Notes: generated from the letters alone by a model not told the origin. A DNA stretch of 30,221 nucleotides from Flavobacteriales bacterium UBA958 (GCA_002293045.1 DBCM01000073.1:1-30221); one strand, 5' to 3'; counted from the first letter of the stretch, positions 1 through 9,096 are shown. Numbers and translations are program-made.

Positions 1-1
1 T

Positions 2-697
2 GAGGACTTATGTTCTGATGAAGTAAGTTTTCAGCAGGTTAAGGTCCTTGTAACGCGAAGCAAGGATGTTTTACCCGTAAATCCTCCCGCGCATTTATTG
101 GAAGCGTTAAATCAAACATTTGATCAAACGTATTCACAACCCTCAGTGCAGCGTATGCGTCTAAAGATGTTCAATTTATTTACTGCCTCTGCCGTTGCTG
201 CTTCGGTGTTAATTTTCTTGACGATTTATTATTTTGGCGTTGAAAATTCCCCACAAGAAAAGCAGGCAAAGGTTGAGAAAAAGACATCACCAAAGCACAA
301 GAAGGTCCCTAACATAGCACCTCATCCTAAACCAGCTCAAAACCCTCAATTGGCGGTTGTAGAGTCGGTCAAAACACCCGGTTTCGAAGATGAGAGCATC
401 GTTGCACCCCTTGAACAAGTGATGGATGAACCAGCGGCTATTGCCTCGGTTGAAATGGAAGATGCAAAGCCTGAATGGGTTAGGGGTTCAAGATCCGATG
501 AGGGTGCCGTGCCAGTTGAGGATAATGTTGCGAGTAATGCACCAAAAAGCAATACCTACATGTGGACCGCGGGGGATAATCACTCAGCGTCGGGAAAGAT
601 TACGTTAGCTGAAGTATCGATGAAAAAACAAAATAAATCGGACTCAAAACGCCTGAATACCGCATTCATGTTAAAACAAATAAAGCCCGTCTATTAA
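2..697 (+). CDS. Single-pass membrane protein, 5'-truncated by window edge
   Basis: The frame is open from base 2, so the start lies outside the window; the TTG at 98 is only an internal codon. About 56 residues of probable cytoplasmic sequence precede one hydrophobic segment (visible residues about 57-79, FTASAVAASVLIFLTIYYFG), followed by a Lys/Pro-rich and then acidic, low-complexity tail of about 150 residues, presumably periplasmic. This layout (short cytosolic part, one TM, disordered periplasmic part) is like Bacteroidota anti-sigma-factor-like proteins encoded after an ECF sigma gene, but no anti-sigma zinc motif is visible and the upstream gene is missing, so that role is a guess. 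Its stop overlaps by 4 bp the stop of the convergent methyltransferase gene. Confidence 0.7.
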   Translation, partial: EDLCSDEVSFQQVKVLVTRSKDVLPVNPPAHLLEALNQTFDQTYSQPSVQRMRLKMFNLFTASAVAASVLIFLTIYYFGVENSPQEKQAKVEKKTSPKHKKVPNIAPHPKPAQNPQLAVVESVKTPGFEDESIVAPLEQVMDEPAAIASVEMEDAKPEWVRGSRSDEGAVPVEDNVASNAPKSNTYMWTAGDNHSASGKITLAEVSMKKQNKSDSKRLNTAFMLKQIKPVY

Positions 698-1467
698 AAG
701 GTCAAAATAAAATGTTCCTTTGCCTGTGTTGGTCGCCGACTTACTAATCCCATTCTGAAAAAATCAATGCTCACATGAAATCGCTCATCTGCGATGAGTT
801 CATTCCATGCCTTGAACATATCGTCATTCCAACGGATGTCATCTAATAGAAAAAGGGTTTGCTCATGTGTGTGGGGAATTATTTGGTCAAGGTAGCGGCG
901 TAGCGCTTCCCCTTCATGATGGCCATCAATATAAACGAGGTCAAAGGTTTTGTTATCCAAATTGGATAAATAGTCGTTGAATGAACTTACTACCAAGTCC
1001 ATATTGCTGGGATTCGTAGCGAATTCATTCATGTTTTCACGTGCAATGGCCGCGATTTCAGGTGAACCTTCAATGCTTATTATTTCTGCCGCTTGATATC
1101 CAAGATGCATGGCCAAGGTTCCTCTGCCCAGAGAGGTTCCAAATTCAAGGATTCGTCTGGGTTCGAAGTGTTTGCACAGGCGATAAAGTAAGGTGCCATA
1201 GCGTTTACCTGAGCTGCTGGTCTTATGAATTTGCTTGACTGAACGGTGATTACCTAAGGTTTTCGAGCCTGCACCTAAATCGTTTATCGTTAATGTTCGT
1301 CGGTCAGCACGTTGTTTTTGATCAAAGGAAAATAAAATATGTTCGTGTTCCTTTTCTATGGTTAATTGAAGTCCATTATCTGCCAATCCGTACACAAAGG
1401 GAGAATGAATTCCTTGCCGTTTTTTGGCGTGTAATTGATATTTTATACCTTCGAGGATTAGATTCAC
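694..1467 (-). CDS. Class I SAM-dependent methyltransferase (O-methyltransferase-like)
   Basis: A 257-residue Rossmann-fold methyltransferase. Motif I is RRILEFGTSLGRGTLAM (about 104-120), followed by the acidic SAM-ribose residue in IEGSPEIAAIA (132-142), the DLVYIDGHHEGEAL segment (176-189) and LLDDIRW (207-213). This is the order seen in Methyltransf_24-type proteins. The N-terminal HSPFVYGL (21-28) and DLGAGS (63-68) are common in a Bacteroidota subgroup. The substrate cannot be told. The start is GTG (1465-1467); no ATG occurs in frame before the catalytic domain, and the frame closes upstream at 1486-1488. It is divergent from the DUF4301 gene with only 27 bp between the two starts, and convergent with the membrane-protein gene at 697. 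Confidence 0.85.
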   Translation of the reverse strand: MNLILEGIKYQLHAKKRQGIHSPFVYGLADNGLQLTIEKEHEHILFSFDQKQRADRRTLTINDLGAGSKTLGNHRSVKQIHKTSSSGKRYGTLLYRLCKHFEPRRILEFGTSLGRGTLAMHLGYQAAEIISIEGSPEIAAIARENMNEFATNPSNMDLVVSSFNDYLSNLDNKTFDLVYIDGHHEGEALRRYLDQIIPHTHEQTLFLLDDIRWNDDMFKAWNELIADERFHVSIDFFRMGLVSRRPTQAKEHFILTF

Positions 1468-1494
1468 ACTGCAAAGTAAAACTATTTATCTCGG

Positions 1495-2877
1495 ATGGAG
1501 AAGGATATTCTAGAAGCGATTGATATACAGCGTACCCGCTTGTTCTCCTCCTTGTCATCTCCAACCATTGTCTCGGCTTGTACGGTAGGGAATGGAATTC
1601 TTCAATTCACCACGCAGGAAACCAGTGCATTCCGAAATAAATTTGTTCATTCAGAGGTCTCGGTTGCATACTTTATTCCCGCTTCTGGAGTTGGTTCACG
1701 CATGTTTGACTTTCTTCAGCAATTTTTGGGCACCATGGGCCATGAGCATGTGGATGAGGTTCGTTTGTTTTTAAGTAACATTGAGTCTTTTGCGTTTTTT
1801 CATGAGGTAAATGCGGATTGGAGAAAGGCGCTTAGCGATCCTTCGGTGGATTTATTAGCCTTGTGTGATTACCTACTTGGGTCACAAGGGTTGAATTTTT
1901 CCGGTACGCCTAAAGCCTTGTTTCCATTTCATCGGTTGTCGGGGCAGAATATTTCACCCTTTGAGGGCCACCTTAGACAAGGATTAAATGCAGCGAAACC
2001 CATAGAGCGCTTTCATTTCACCGTGCAGCAAGAGCATTTAACTCAGGTGATTTCCCAAGGCGAGTGCTTAAGAGATTCGTTCGTTGGTGAAATCGATTTT
2101 TCCACACAAGCATCCGATACAGATTCCTATGTATTTGATGAGTTTATGCAACCTTTAATAAATCAGGCCAATGCTTATGTAAAACGCCCAGCGGGTCATG
2201 GAGCGATTCTCTCTAATTTAAATCACCTGTCCTCTGAAGTAGTTTGTATTAAAAACATTGATAATATTCAATGTCCTGCCTATGACGCCATCGTGAATGA
2301 AACATGGGAACTCTTGGGAGGGGTTTTGCTTACCTTGCGTGAGGCGCTCCAAAAAGCACATGCTGCCAATGCGTTAATGGAATTTACAGCACGCTGTGTG
2401 GAATTTCATTTGTTGGATGAAGCAACGATTGTCCATTCTTGGAAAGAGCTTGAGTATATTTTACATCGTCCCATGCGCGTTTGTGGAATGGTAAAGAATG
2501 AGGGTATGCCTGGGGGAGGACCTTTTTGGGTTTCTCATGAAGGGAATAAAACAAAGCAAATTATAGAGAAGTCACAAATTGATTCGATTCACTTGGCTAA
2601 ACTTACTGAAAGTTCTCATTTTAACCCGGTCATGATGGCAATATCACCCTACGACTTAATGGGAAATAAATTAGATCTCACCCAGTATGTTCGGGAAGAC
2701 CTTTCCATGGCTGTAAAAAAGAACCATTTAGGTAAAACCGTATACTATCTTGAAAAACCAGGATTATGGAATGGTTCGATGTATCATTGGAATACGGTGT
2801 TCGTTGAAATTCCTTCCAATGTGTTTAGTCCGGTAAAAAATGTGATGGATTTATTAAACCCATCACATTGCTGTTAA
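1495..2877 (+). CDS. DUF4301 family protein
   Basis: A 460-residue cytosolic protein recognised as DUF4301 by its conserved blocks: FIPASGVGSRMFDFL (60-74), LFPFHRL, SPFEGHL, GHGAILSNLN, IKNIDNI, RVCGMVKNEGMPGGGPFWV, HFNPVMM and PGLWNGSMYHWNT near the C-terminus. The full family length is present. The glycine-rich PASGxGSRM block resembles the G-x-G-x-R-M loop of nucleotidyltransferases acting on sugar phosphates, so a nucleotide-sugar role is possible, but that is inference and the family has no assigned function that I know. The ATG at 1495 fits the family N-terminus. The last 15 or so codons also encode the hairpin of the terminator serving the convergent efflux operon. Confidence 0.85.
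   Translation: MEKDILEAIDIQRTRLFSSLSSPTIVSACTVGNGILQFTTQETSAFRNKFVHSEVSVAYFIPASGVGSRMFDFLQQFLGTMGHEHVDEVRLFLSNIESFAFFHEVNADWRKALSDPSVDLLALCDYLLGSQGLNFSGTPKALFPFHRLSGQNISPFEGHLRQGLNAAKPIERFHFTVQQEHLTQVISQGECLRDSFVGEIDFSTQASDTDSYVFDEFMQPLINQANAYVKRPAGHGAILSNLNHLSSEVVCIKNIDNIQCPAYDAIVNETWELLGGVLLTLREALQKAHAANALMEFTARCVEFHLLDEATIVHSWKELEYILHRPMRVCGMVKNEGMPGGGPFWVSHEGNKTKQIIEKSQIDSIHLAKLTESSHFNPVMMAISPYDLMGNKLDLTQYVREDLSMAVKKNHLGKTVYYLEKPGLWNGSMYHWNTVFVEIPSNVFSPVKNVMDLLNPSHCC
2833..2869 (-). terminator. Intrinsic terminator of the efflux operon, inside the DUF4301 coding sequence
   Basis: On the minus strand, 9 nt after the RND pump stop codon, a perfect 10-bp stem AATGTGATGG / CCATCACATT (2860-2869 with 2839-2848, 11-nt loop) is followed directly by six T residues (2840-2835, counting the stem end). 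There is no T tract on the plus strand, so it works in the minus direction. It lies wholly inside the last codons of the convergent DUF4301 gene. Confidence 0.75.
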
Positions 2878-2878
2878 A

Positions 2879-5800
2879 CTAACCTTCATTAAATTCTTCA
2901 GACAGTCGTTTCGCGATTTTTCTTTTAGCAAACCAATCTTTAACGGAATCAACCATACTATACATAATCGGAACTACGATAATGGTTAGGAACATGGATG
3001 AGGTTAAGCCACCGATTAATACCCATGCTAAGCCATTCTTCCATTCTGCACCTGAGCCTTTACCTATGGCGATAGGAATCATTCCAAAAACCATGGCTAT
3101 CGTAGTCATTAAGATTGGACGCATCCGTGTCCTAACCGCTTCTAATAGGGCTTCGTGGGTCTTAACCCCTGTTGTTTTTAAGTGGTTGGTAAAGTCGACA
3201 ATGAGAATGGCATTTTTTGCTACCAATCCCAAGAGCATCAACATACCAAGCATGGTAAAGATTCCCATGTTGGAGGCAGATAAACTCAAGGCAAGTATCG
3301 CTCCAATCAATGATACGAGAATCGAGAATAATACTACAAACGGATAGACAAAATTATCATACAAGACCACCATGATGAGGTACACTAGAATTACTCCAAT
3401 GCCCATGGCTGTTCCAAGTGCTCCCATGGATTCTTTCTGACGTTTAACTTCACCTCCCCATTTCATGCGCACCTGATCGTTCAGTGGGTTATCTGCCAAA
3501 TAGGAGTCAATGTCTTGAGCTACATTTCCCGCGGCTCTTCCAAGCACCCAACATCTGAGAGTAGTGTTATTTGCCCGATTTTTTCGCTCGAGGGTTCCGT
3601 TTCCATTTTCCATGGTAACCGTGGCAAACTCTTCCAAGCGGACCAATTTACCGTCGTTTGTTGTAAATGCCATAGATTCCACATCTTCAACACTTTTTCG
3701 GTCGTATTTATCTGCCATTACACGGATTCCGTATTCATTCCCGTCATCATCGAACTTCACATCGTCATTTCCGGTTAAGGCATTTTGTAATTGCATTCCA
3801 ATGACAGCCACTGGTAGTCCGAGTTGTCCCATTTTATCGCGGTCTAATTCAATTCGGATTTCTGGTGTTACATCATCGGTGGAAATGTATGCATCTTTAG
3901 CTCCTTTGATGCTTTCCATGTATGTTTTTAGCCTTCGTGCTTCACTGAGAAGCAATTCATTGTCATCCGATGAAAGGAAAATTTCAATGGGTGCTTCTTC
4001 TGATTCTATCATTCCAATGTTCATGGCCCTAACTTCAAGTCCCGGATAAGTTTGTTCAATGTTCTCGCGGATTTTGGTCATGAACTTGATGGTCGGGTAG
4101 CGTTCTTGCATGCCGGGTTTCATCTTTATGGTAATCTCTGAGCGATATTCAGATCCAAAAGACAATGCCCCCATACCCGAACTTGGTCCACCAACATTGG
4201 AGAATACTACCGAATTCACTTCTTTCTGACTGTTAAGCATGTCTTCAATGGCTAGGGTTACCCGGTTATTTTCCTCGATGGTGGTACTTTTGTCAAATTT
4301 CAATTTAAGCATGAACTTCCCTTGGTCTCCTTGTGCCACAAATTCTTGTCCCACAATGCCTAAGGCCATAGTTCCGAAGCTTGCAATGAAAAGCACCAAG
4401 ATGGATAGTCCCGTGATAATTTTGTGTCGAAGCGACCAATTTACAAGAGAAACATAGCCCTCAGTAAATCGGGAAAGGCGTGTTTCAAACCAATGTAAAA
4501 ACCGATAGAAAATTCCTTTTTTCTCTTCCAATTTAACTTCTTTTGCCATGCGTGAAGCAAGCCACGGAGTAAGGGTAAAACAGACAAAGAGCGACATTAA
4601 GGTAGAAATCACAACCACAATAGAAAATTGCTCAAGGATGTCAGATATAACCCCTTCAATGAACACGACAGGGGAGAATACCACGACATCTACGAGGGTA
4701 ATTGCAAGTGCTGTAAAACCGATTTCATTCCGGCCATCTAAGGCTGCTTGTTTTCTGTTTTTACCCATTTGAAGGTGCCTGTAAATGTTTTCTAGGACCA
4801 CGATGGAATCATCTACGAGAATTCCGATTACCAGCGACATAGCGAGTAAGGTCATTAGATTGAGGGTGTACCCCAAGGCATACATAACAATAAACGTAGA
4901 CACCAAGGAGGCTGGTATTGCGATTAAAACGATTAAGGCGTTCCGCAGTGTATGTAAGAATAAAAGCATGACAATCGCAACCAATGCGATGGCCAACTCG
5001 AGGTCGTGAAGCACGGCATGAACAGAATCTAGGGTTACCGTGGAGGTGTCGGTTGCTACCGTAAATTCGATCCCTTCCTTCTTGTATTTATCTTCTAATT
5101 CCTCAATACGTTTTCGCGTAAGTTCTGACATTTCAACCGCGTTGGCATCGCTTTGCTTTTTTATTCGAAGTCCGATTCCTTCCTTCCCGTTTAAGCGGCA
5201 CAAGGAGAGTTGGTCTGTAGAGCCATCGGCGACTTCTGCCACATCCGCCAAGCGAACTACAGATGTCCCGTTGGCGTATAAAATCAGGTTTTTGATTTCG
5301 TCAACCGATTTAAACTTACCAGAAAGACGAACCGTCATTTGCTCCTCGGTACTTTTAACCTTACCCGTAGGAAACTCAACATTGGATGATGCAATCGCTT
5401 GGTTCACATTGGAAAGGGATAATCCGTAAGACTTTAATTTTTCTTTGTCTACATTTACTCGGATTTCCCGTTTTTCTCCGCCAATCACCTGAACCTCCGC
5501 TACGCCTTTTACCTGTTTGATTTGCGGAAGAATTTGGTCATCCATCAAGGTCATGAATTCCTTTCCGCCCATATTTTTTGCCGTAGCAATAACTTGTAAT
5601 ACAGGAGTGGCATTCGGCTCAATTTTCGCTAATACGGGCCTGGTAGAATTATCGGGTAGGACCGATTCAATGGTGTTGATTTTACGCTGCGCCTCTTGCA
5701 AAGCCAAGTTGATGTCTACTCCGTCTTTGAATTCAAGAAGTACAATCGAGGCATTTTCTAGAGAAAAGGTCGTTACCTCTGACAGGTTTTCAATGCCACT

Positions 5801-6013
5801 AAGTCCATCCTCGAGGGGTTTAGATACTTGAGATTCAACCGTGGCTGGAGAAGCTCCTGGATAGGTGGTGGTTACCGTGAGCACAGGAGGAGAGAAGTCG
5901 GGCATTAACTCATAGCTCAACTGCTGATAACTTAACATTCCTCCCCCAATCAGAATCGTGAATATTACGATAATGAACGAAGGTCTTTTGATCGATAATT
6001 CGGTAAGTGTCAT
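2879..6013 (-). CDS. RND multidrug efflux permease (AcrB/HAE1-like inner-membrane pump)
   Basis: A full-length 1044-residue resistance-nodulation-division pump. It has the N-terminal TM1 with IKRPSFIIVIFTILIGGG (8-25), a large periplasmic porter domain (about 30-335), TM2-7 with the proton-relay pair in LVIGILVDDSIVVLENI (D401, D402), a second periplasmic domain (about 555-865) and TM8-12 with the TM10 lysine in LVAKNAILIVDF (K933). All residues known to carry proton coupling in AcrB are present. It accepts substrates in the periplasm or membrane and drives them through a TolC-type channel. The adaptor gene ends 1 bp upstream, so the two are translated together. The substrate is not predictable; the HAE1 (hydrophobe/amphiphile) class fits better than the heavy-metal (CzcA) class. 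Confidence 0.95.
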   Translation of the reverse strand: MTLTELSIKRPSFIIVIFTILIGGGMLSYQQLSYELMPDFSPPVLTVTTTYPGASPATVESQVSKPLEDGLSGIENLSEVTTFSLENASIVLLEFKDGVDINLALQEAQRKINTIESVLPDNSTRPVLAKIEPNATPVLQVIATAKNMGGKEFMTLMDDQILPQIKQVKGVAEVQVIGGEKREIRVNVDKEKLKSYGLSLSNVNQAIASSNVEFPTGKVKSTEEQMTVRLSGKFKSVDEIKNLILYANGTSVVRLADVAEVADGSTDQLSLCRLNGKEGIGLRIKKQSDANAVEMSELTRKRIEELEDKYKKEGIEFTVATDTSTVTLDSVHAVLHDLELAIALVAIVMLLFLHTLRNALIVLIAIPASLVSTFIVMYALGYTLNLMTLLAMSLVIGILVDDSIVVLENIYRHLQMGKNRKQAALDGRNEIGFTALAITLVDVVVFSPVVFIEGVISDILEQFSIVVVISTLMSLFVCFTLTPWLASRMAKEVKLEEKKGIFYRFLHWFETRLSRFTEGYVSLVNWSLRHKIITGLSILVLFIASFGTMALGIVGQEFVAQGDQGKFMLKLKFDKSTTIEENNRVTLAIEDMLNSQKEVNSVVFSNVGGPSSGMGALSFGSEYRSEITIKMKPGMQERYPTIKFMTKIRENIEQTYPGLEVRAMNIGMIESEEAPIEIFLSSDDNELLLSEARRLKTYMESIKGAKDAYISTDDVTPEIRIELDRDKMGQLGLPVAVIGMQLQNALTGNDDVKFDDDGNEYGIRVMADKYDRKSVEDVESMAFTTNDGKLVRLEEFATVTMENGNGTLERKNRANNTTLRCWVLGRAAGNVAQDIDSYLADNPLNDQVRMKWGGEVKRQKESMGALGTAMGIGVILVYLIMVVLYDNFVYPFVVLFSILVSLIGAILALSLSASNMGIFTMLGMLMLLGLVAKNAILIVDFTNHLKTTGVKTHEALLEAVRTRMRPILMTTIAMVFGMIPIAIGKGSGAEWKNGLAWVLIGGLTSSMFLTIIVVPIMYSMVDSVKDWFAKRKIAKRLSEEFNEG

Positions 6014-6014
6014 G

Positions 6015-7073
6015 TTATTGAGCTATTTTAACGTTCTTATTGTCTCTGAGATTGATTTGACCGCGAATCACAATTTTGTCTTGTGCGCTCAAGCCGCTGC
6101 GTACCTCGATCACGTCTCCTTCGGAAAGTCCAATAGCGAATGACACGAGTTTAGCTTTTCCATCTCGAACCACATACACTTGAGGGTTTTTGAGGGATCC
6201 AACGATGGCTTTTCTAGGAATGGAAAAGTTGTTTACGCTGTAATCGCTTTGAATAATTGCAGATCCATACATTCCCGCTCGAAGGGACTTGTTTGCATTG
6301 TTTACAATAATTTGAACTTTAAAGTTGTGTGATTTATCCGCCTGCACAGCAATGTTGGCAATTTTTCCGCTAAGCGTGGAACTGGTTTGGTCACTGCTAA
6401 TGCTTATCGCTTGATTCAATTTGAATTTTTGGATATCCCGTTCTGGAATATTCACCGTAAGTTTCAGTTTTGAAATATCGGTGATTTCAACCACCGGAGA
6501 TCCTGCACCAATGACCGATCCTAAATCAATTAATTTTTTTGTAATTACCCCTGCAAATGGTGCTTTTATGACGGTGGCTCTCAACTGTTTTTCCAGTTGT
6601 TTTTTCTGAATTTTTGCTGCTTTTATTCCCAGTTTGGCTTTTTCTGCTTGTACTGCTGGAGCCGCATTCTGATTAGAGAGTGTGGTGTAGCGATCGTCGT
6701 CTTTTTCTTGACCTTCAATGCTAACCTCTAGATTTTCGATTTGCAGTTTGATCATTTCGTCATCCAATTTTGCAATAACACTTCCTTGACCTACCTGGTC
6801 TCCTTCTGAAACATTCATGGAAATTACGCGCCCGTTGCCTTCTGCACCAATTAAATTCTGACGAAAGGGTTCAAAGGTTCCGAGGTAGGAAAACTCGTCT
6901 TCAAAGGTGTGCATGGAAGGGTTTACTACTTCCACCAAGACAGGCGCGTCAATGTTGGGAATGTAAATTTTTTCTTCTACTGATTTCTTGTTTGACATCA
7001 ATTTTACTACAATGAATGCAATTAAAACGAGTGCAATTCCAATTCCTGCGAGGATGCTTTTGTTAATTTTCAT
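6015..7073 (-). CDS. Efflux RND periplasmic adaptor (HlyD/AcrA family)
   Basis: A 352-residue membrane-fusion protein. An N-terminal hydrophobic anchor (about 7-25) is not followed by a lipobox cysteine, so it is membrane-anchored rather than lipidated. A split biotinyl-lipoyl domain follows: the first half GRVISMNVSEGDQVGQGSVI and the second half TVIKAPFAGVITKKLIDLGS, with a short coiled-coil hairpin (about 112-165) between them. Then come the beta-barrel and membrane-proximal parts (AGMYGSAII, PRKAIVG, GLSEGDVIEVRSGL). It bridges the RND pump at 2879-6013 and the TolC-like channel at 7080-8375. Spacing to both neighbours is 1 and 6 bp, so it sits in the middle of a tightly packed operon. 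Confidence 0.93.
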   Translation of the reverse strand: MKINKSILAGIGIALVLIAFIVVKLMSNKKSVEEKIYIPNIDAPVLVEVVNPSMHTFEDEFSYLGTFEPFRQNLIGAEGNGRVISMNVSEGDQVGQGSVIAKLDDEMIKLQIENLEVSIEGQEKDDDRYTTLSNQNAAPAVQAEKAKLGIKAAKIQKKQLEKQLRATVIKAPFAGVITKKLIDLGSVIGAGSPVVEITDISKLKLTVNIPERDIQKFKLNQAISISSDQTSSTLSGKIANIAVQADKSHNFKVQIIVNNANKSLRAGMYGSAIIQSDYSVNNFSIPRKAIVGSLKNPQVYVVRDGKAKLVSFAIGLSEGDVIEVRSGLSAQDKIVIRGQINLRDNKNVKIAQ

Positions 7074-7079
7074 GGGTAC

Positions 7080-8375
7080 TTATTTGAGTTGACTTATAGA
7101 TTTTAAATAACTTAATTCGGCCTGACGCAACGAAAGGTATGCGCCAACCAAGCTCGATTGGGCTTGTTGAAGTCCATTATCGGCTTGAAGCAATTCGTTG
7201 GTACTGATGGTGCCTGCTTTGAACTGCGCTTTTGCCGCATCATAGACGCGTTCGGATAATCTTAACTGTTCCTTATTCATCTCCAAATTAGCGGTTTGTA
7301 ATTCCGCCTCACGTTTCGCGTTGGCCGTGGCTAAATTCAATTGCTGAGTGGCCAACAATTCTTGATTTTGGATTTTCTCTTTGTTGTAGGCGTTAACTTT
7401 GAGCTTGTTCTTTTTTTCAAATCCGTCGAAAAGGGTCCAGTCCAAGCGGAGCCCAAGAAAGGCGGAAGGAATGCCCGTTCTGAAATCGTCTTCGGGTTTC
7501 ATGTTGTAATTGTAATTGTAGGCGCCATAAAACGACAGCGTAGGCAAGTAGGCCATGTAGGTGCCTTTGCGTTCTTCAATGTTCATTTGCTTTTGCAGCT
7601 GAATTAATTCAAGTTCAGGGCGAAGCGCATTCGTTTGCTCTATGATGGTGGGGTTAGAAATAATTTCATCGCTGGCAATGGTTAGTGTAGTACCTTCAGG
7701 GAATCCAACCAAGATGGAAAGCAGTTGATTTAATTGTAAGCGAGTGTTTTCAAGTTTAATGATGCCATTGGTTATGCTATTTCGGTTAATTTTTAGTTTG
7801 TCAACTTCGGTAGGGATGATTAAGCCTTGCTGCTGCATCAATTCCATGTTACGGATGAGCTCATTCATGTTTTTTTCATTTTTCTGGAGGTAAGCCAACT
7901 GTTGGTTGATGGCCTGTAACCCGAAAAAGGTATTGGATACTTGATAGTGAACCTCTTGGAATGCCATTTTCTCTTGTACCGCAACAATTTGTGCATTTAT
8001 CGCTAAGGCATTTAACCCATAATTTAATTGTGGGTTGAAAATAAATTGGGTGAGTTGCACGGTATTACTCAGGTTGATGGGAACACCAAATTGAACCTCA
8101 GCAAAGGTGCCTGGAGGCCCCCCGAAAAAATCAGCTGGGACGATTTGTCCGGGTATAATTGCATTGTATCGGTAATCACCGTTCGCCGTTATTTTGGGGT
8201 ATTGGCTCGCCAGGAAGGCCTTGCGTTGATTGATGTTGGAGTTAACATCGAGTCTGGCATTTTTCAGGGTAAGGTTCGCTGTATCCGCCATTTTTAATAG
8301 GTCAGCCAGGGAATACACCTGTGCGCTAGCCCAAGTGGAAAGAAATAAGAAGAGAAACAGGACGGCTTTATTCAT
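7080..8375 (-). CDS. TolC family outer-membrane efflux channel
   Basis: A 431-residue protein with a signal peptide cleaved near residue 18 (WASA-Q). It shows the two tandem halves of the TolC/OEP fold: long heptad-patterned alpha-helical stretches (about 135-215 and 330-420) and strand regions such as YSLADLLKMADTANLTL at the start. This is the outer-membrane exit duct for the RND pump and adaptor encoded just downstream. It starts at ATG 8375, inside the last codons of the TetR gene (8-bp overlap), so the regulator and the pump are one transcription unit. Confidence 0.93.
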   Translation of the reverse strand: MNKAVLFLFLFLSTWASAQVYSLADLLKMADTANLTLKNARLDVNSNINQRKAFLASQYPKITANGDYRYNAIIPGQIVPADFFGGPPGTFAEVQFGVPINLSNTVQLTQFIFNPQLNYGLNALAINAQIVAVQEKMAFQEVHYQVSNTFFGLQAINQQLAYLQKNEKNMNELIRNMELMQQQGLIIPTEVDKLKINRNSITNGIIKLENTRLQLNQLLSILVGFPEGTTLTIASDEIISNPTIIEQTNALRPELELIQLQKQMNIEERKGTYMAYLPTLSFYGAYNYNYNMKPEDDFRTGIPSAFLGLRLDWTLFDGFEKKNKLKVNAYNKEKIQNQELLATQQLNLATANAKREAELQTANLEMNKEQLRLSERVYDAAKAQFKAGTISTNELLQADNGLQQAQSSLVGAYLSLRQAELSYLKSISQLK

Positions 8376-8991
8376 GAGGAGTTATTTGATCGTTTGGGAA
8401 AAGATACCCAAGCACCATGGCTACCGCATGGTCTTTGTGGGCGATGAGGTGTGCTTTGTAGGTTTCAGTACTTACCCCATGAACCACTTTCATGAGGGGT
8501 TGCGCCATAAATGGATATTGGCAATTAGACATAATCAGTAAGGTAATTTGTACGATATCCATCTGTCGCATGTCACCTTGTTCTTGAAGTTTTTTGGCTT
8601 CATCAAAAACACCTGATTCATTGACCATCTGCAATACGGGAATAATGCCATGAATTGCTTCTGGATTTCTAGCCAATTCATTCAATACAAAATTTGGGAT
8701 ATCCGGGTGTTTTCCTAAGAATTCGAATTCGCGTTCAATGAGAATTTGTATTTTTTCACGAATGGGTAGGTCAGAGCTGAATACCTGAACCATAGATTTC
8801 AAAAAATCCTGCATCACCGATTCAAAAATTAGGGCAAATAATTTACTTTTTGAACGGAAATAGTAATTCACCAAGGCTACATTCATCCCTGCTTCACGCG
8901 CAATTTCTCGTGAGGTGCAGTTGGCTGAGCCTTTTTGGATAAAGACGCTTAACGCTGCCTGTTTAATTTTTTCTTCTGCGGATTGGTTCAT
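8368..8991 (-). CDS. TetR/AcrR family repressor of the efflux operon
   Basis: Starting at ATG 8991 the protein has 207 residues. The N-terminal TetR helix-turn-helix is clear: AALSVFIQKGSANCTSREIA, then EAGMNVALVNYYFRSKSKLF, and a C-terminal helical ligand domain. The frame is open to a GTG at 9021, but a perfect -7 box (TAACTTTG, 9016-9009) lies between the two candidates, so GTG 9021 would be upstream of transcription and ATG 8991 is preferred. It is the first gene of the tetR-tolC-adaptor-RND operon and most likely represses its own promoter through the palindrome at 9027-9042. The ligand is unknown. Confidence 0.93.
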   Translation of the reverse strand: MNQSAEEKIKQAALSVFIQKGSANCTSREIAREAGMNVALVNYYFRSKSKLFALIFESVMQDFLKSMVQVFSSDLPIREKIQILIEREFEFLGKHPDIPNFVLNELARNPEAIHGIIPVLQMVNESGVFDEAKKLQEQGDMRQMDIVQITLLIMSNCQYPFMAQPLMKVVHGVSTETYKAHLIAHKDHAVAMVLGYLFPNDQITPHE

Positions 8992-9008
8992 CGTTGCATT
9001 TCGCGGTG

Positions 9009-9042
9009 CAAAGTTAAACACATATATTAAACAGTTGTTTAA
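9009..9042 (-). promoter_or_regulatory. Promoter and palindromic operator of the tetR-efflux operon
   Basis: The Bacteroidota -7 box TAACTTTG occupies 9016-9009 on the minus strand, 17 nt before ATG 8991. Ten bp upstream lies TTAAACAACTGTTTAA (9042-9027), a perfect 7-bp inverted repeat (TTAAACA / TGTTTAA) around a 2-bp centre. It covers the region where the -33 element should be, an ideal place for a TetR dimer to block RNA polymerase. Size and symmetry fit TetR-family operators; binding itself is inferred. Confidence 0.7.
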
Positions 9043-9096
9043 AACAGATGTGAAAAAATTCTAAATTGTTTGGAAGTTTTTTAAAATAACCGTGTG

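Noticed and set aside
2982..4049. Long plus-strand open frames of 121 and 161 codons opposite the RND pump gene
   Set aside because: They are antisense to a strongly conserved gene, have no family likeness and no start signals; they are frame shadows.
8992..9021. GTG start at 9021 giving a 217-residue TetR protein
   Set aside because: It lies upstream of the -7 box at 9016-9009; the ten extra residues precede the normal start of the TetR domain.
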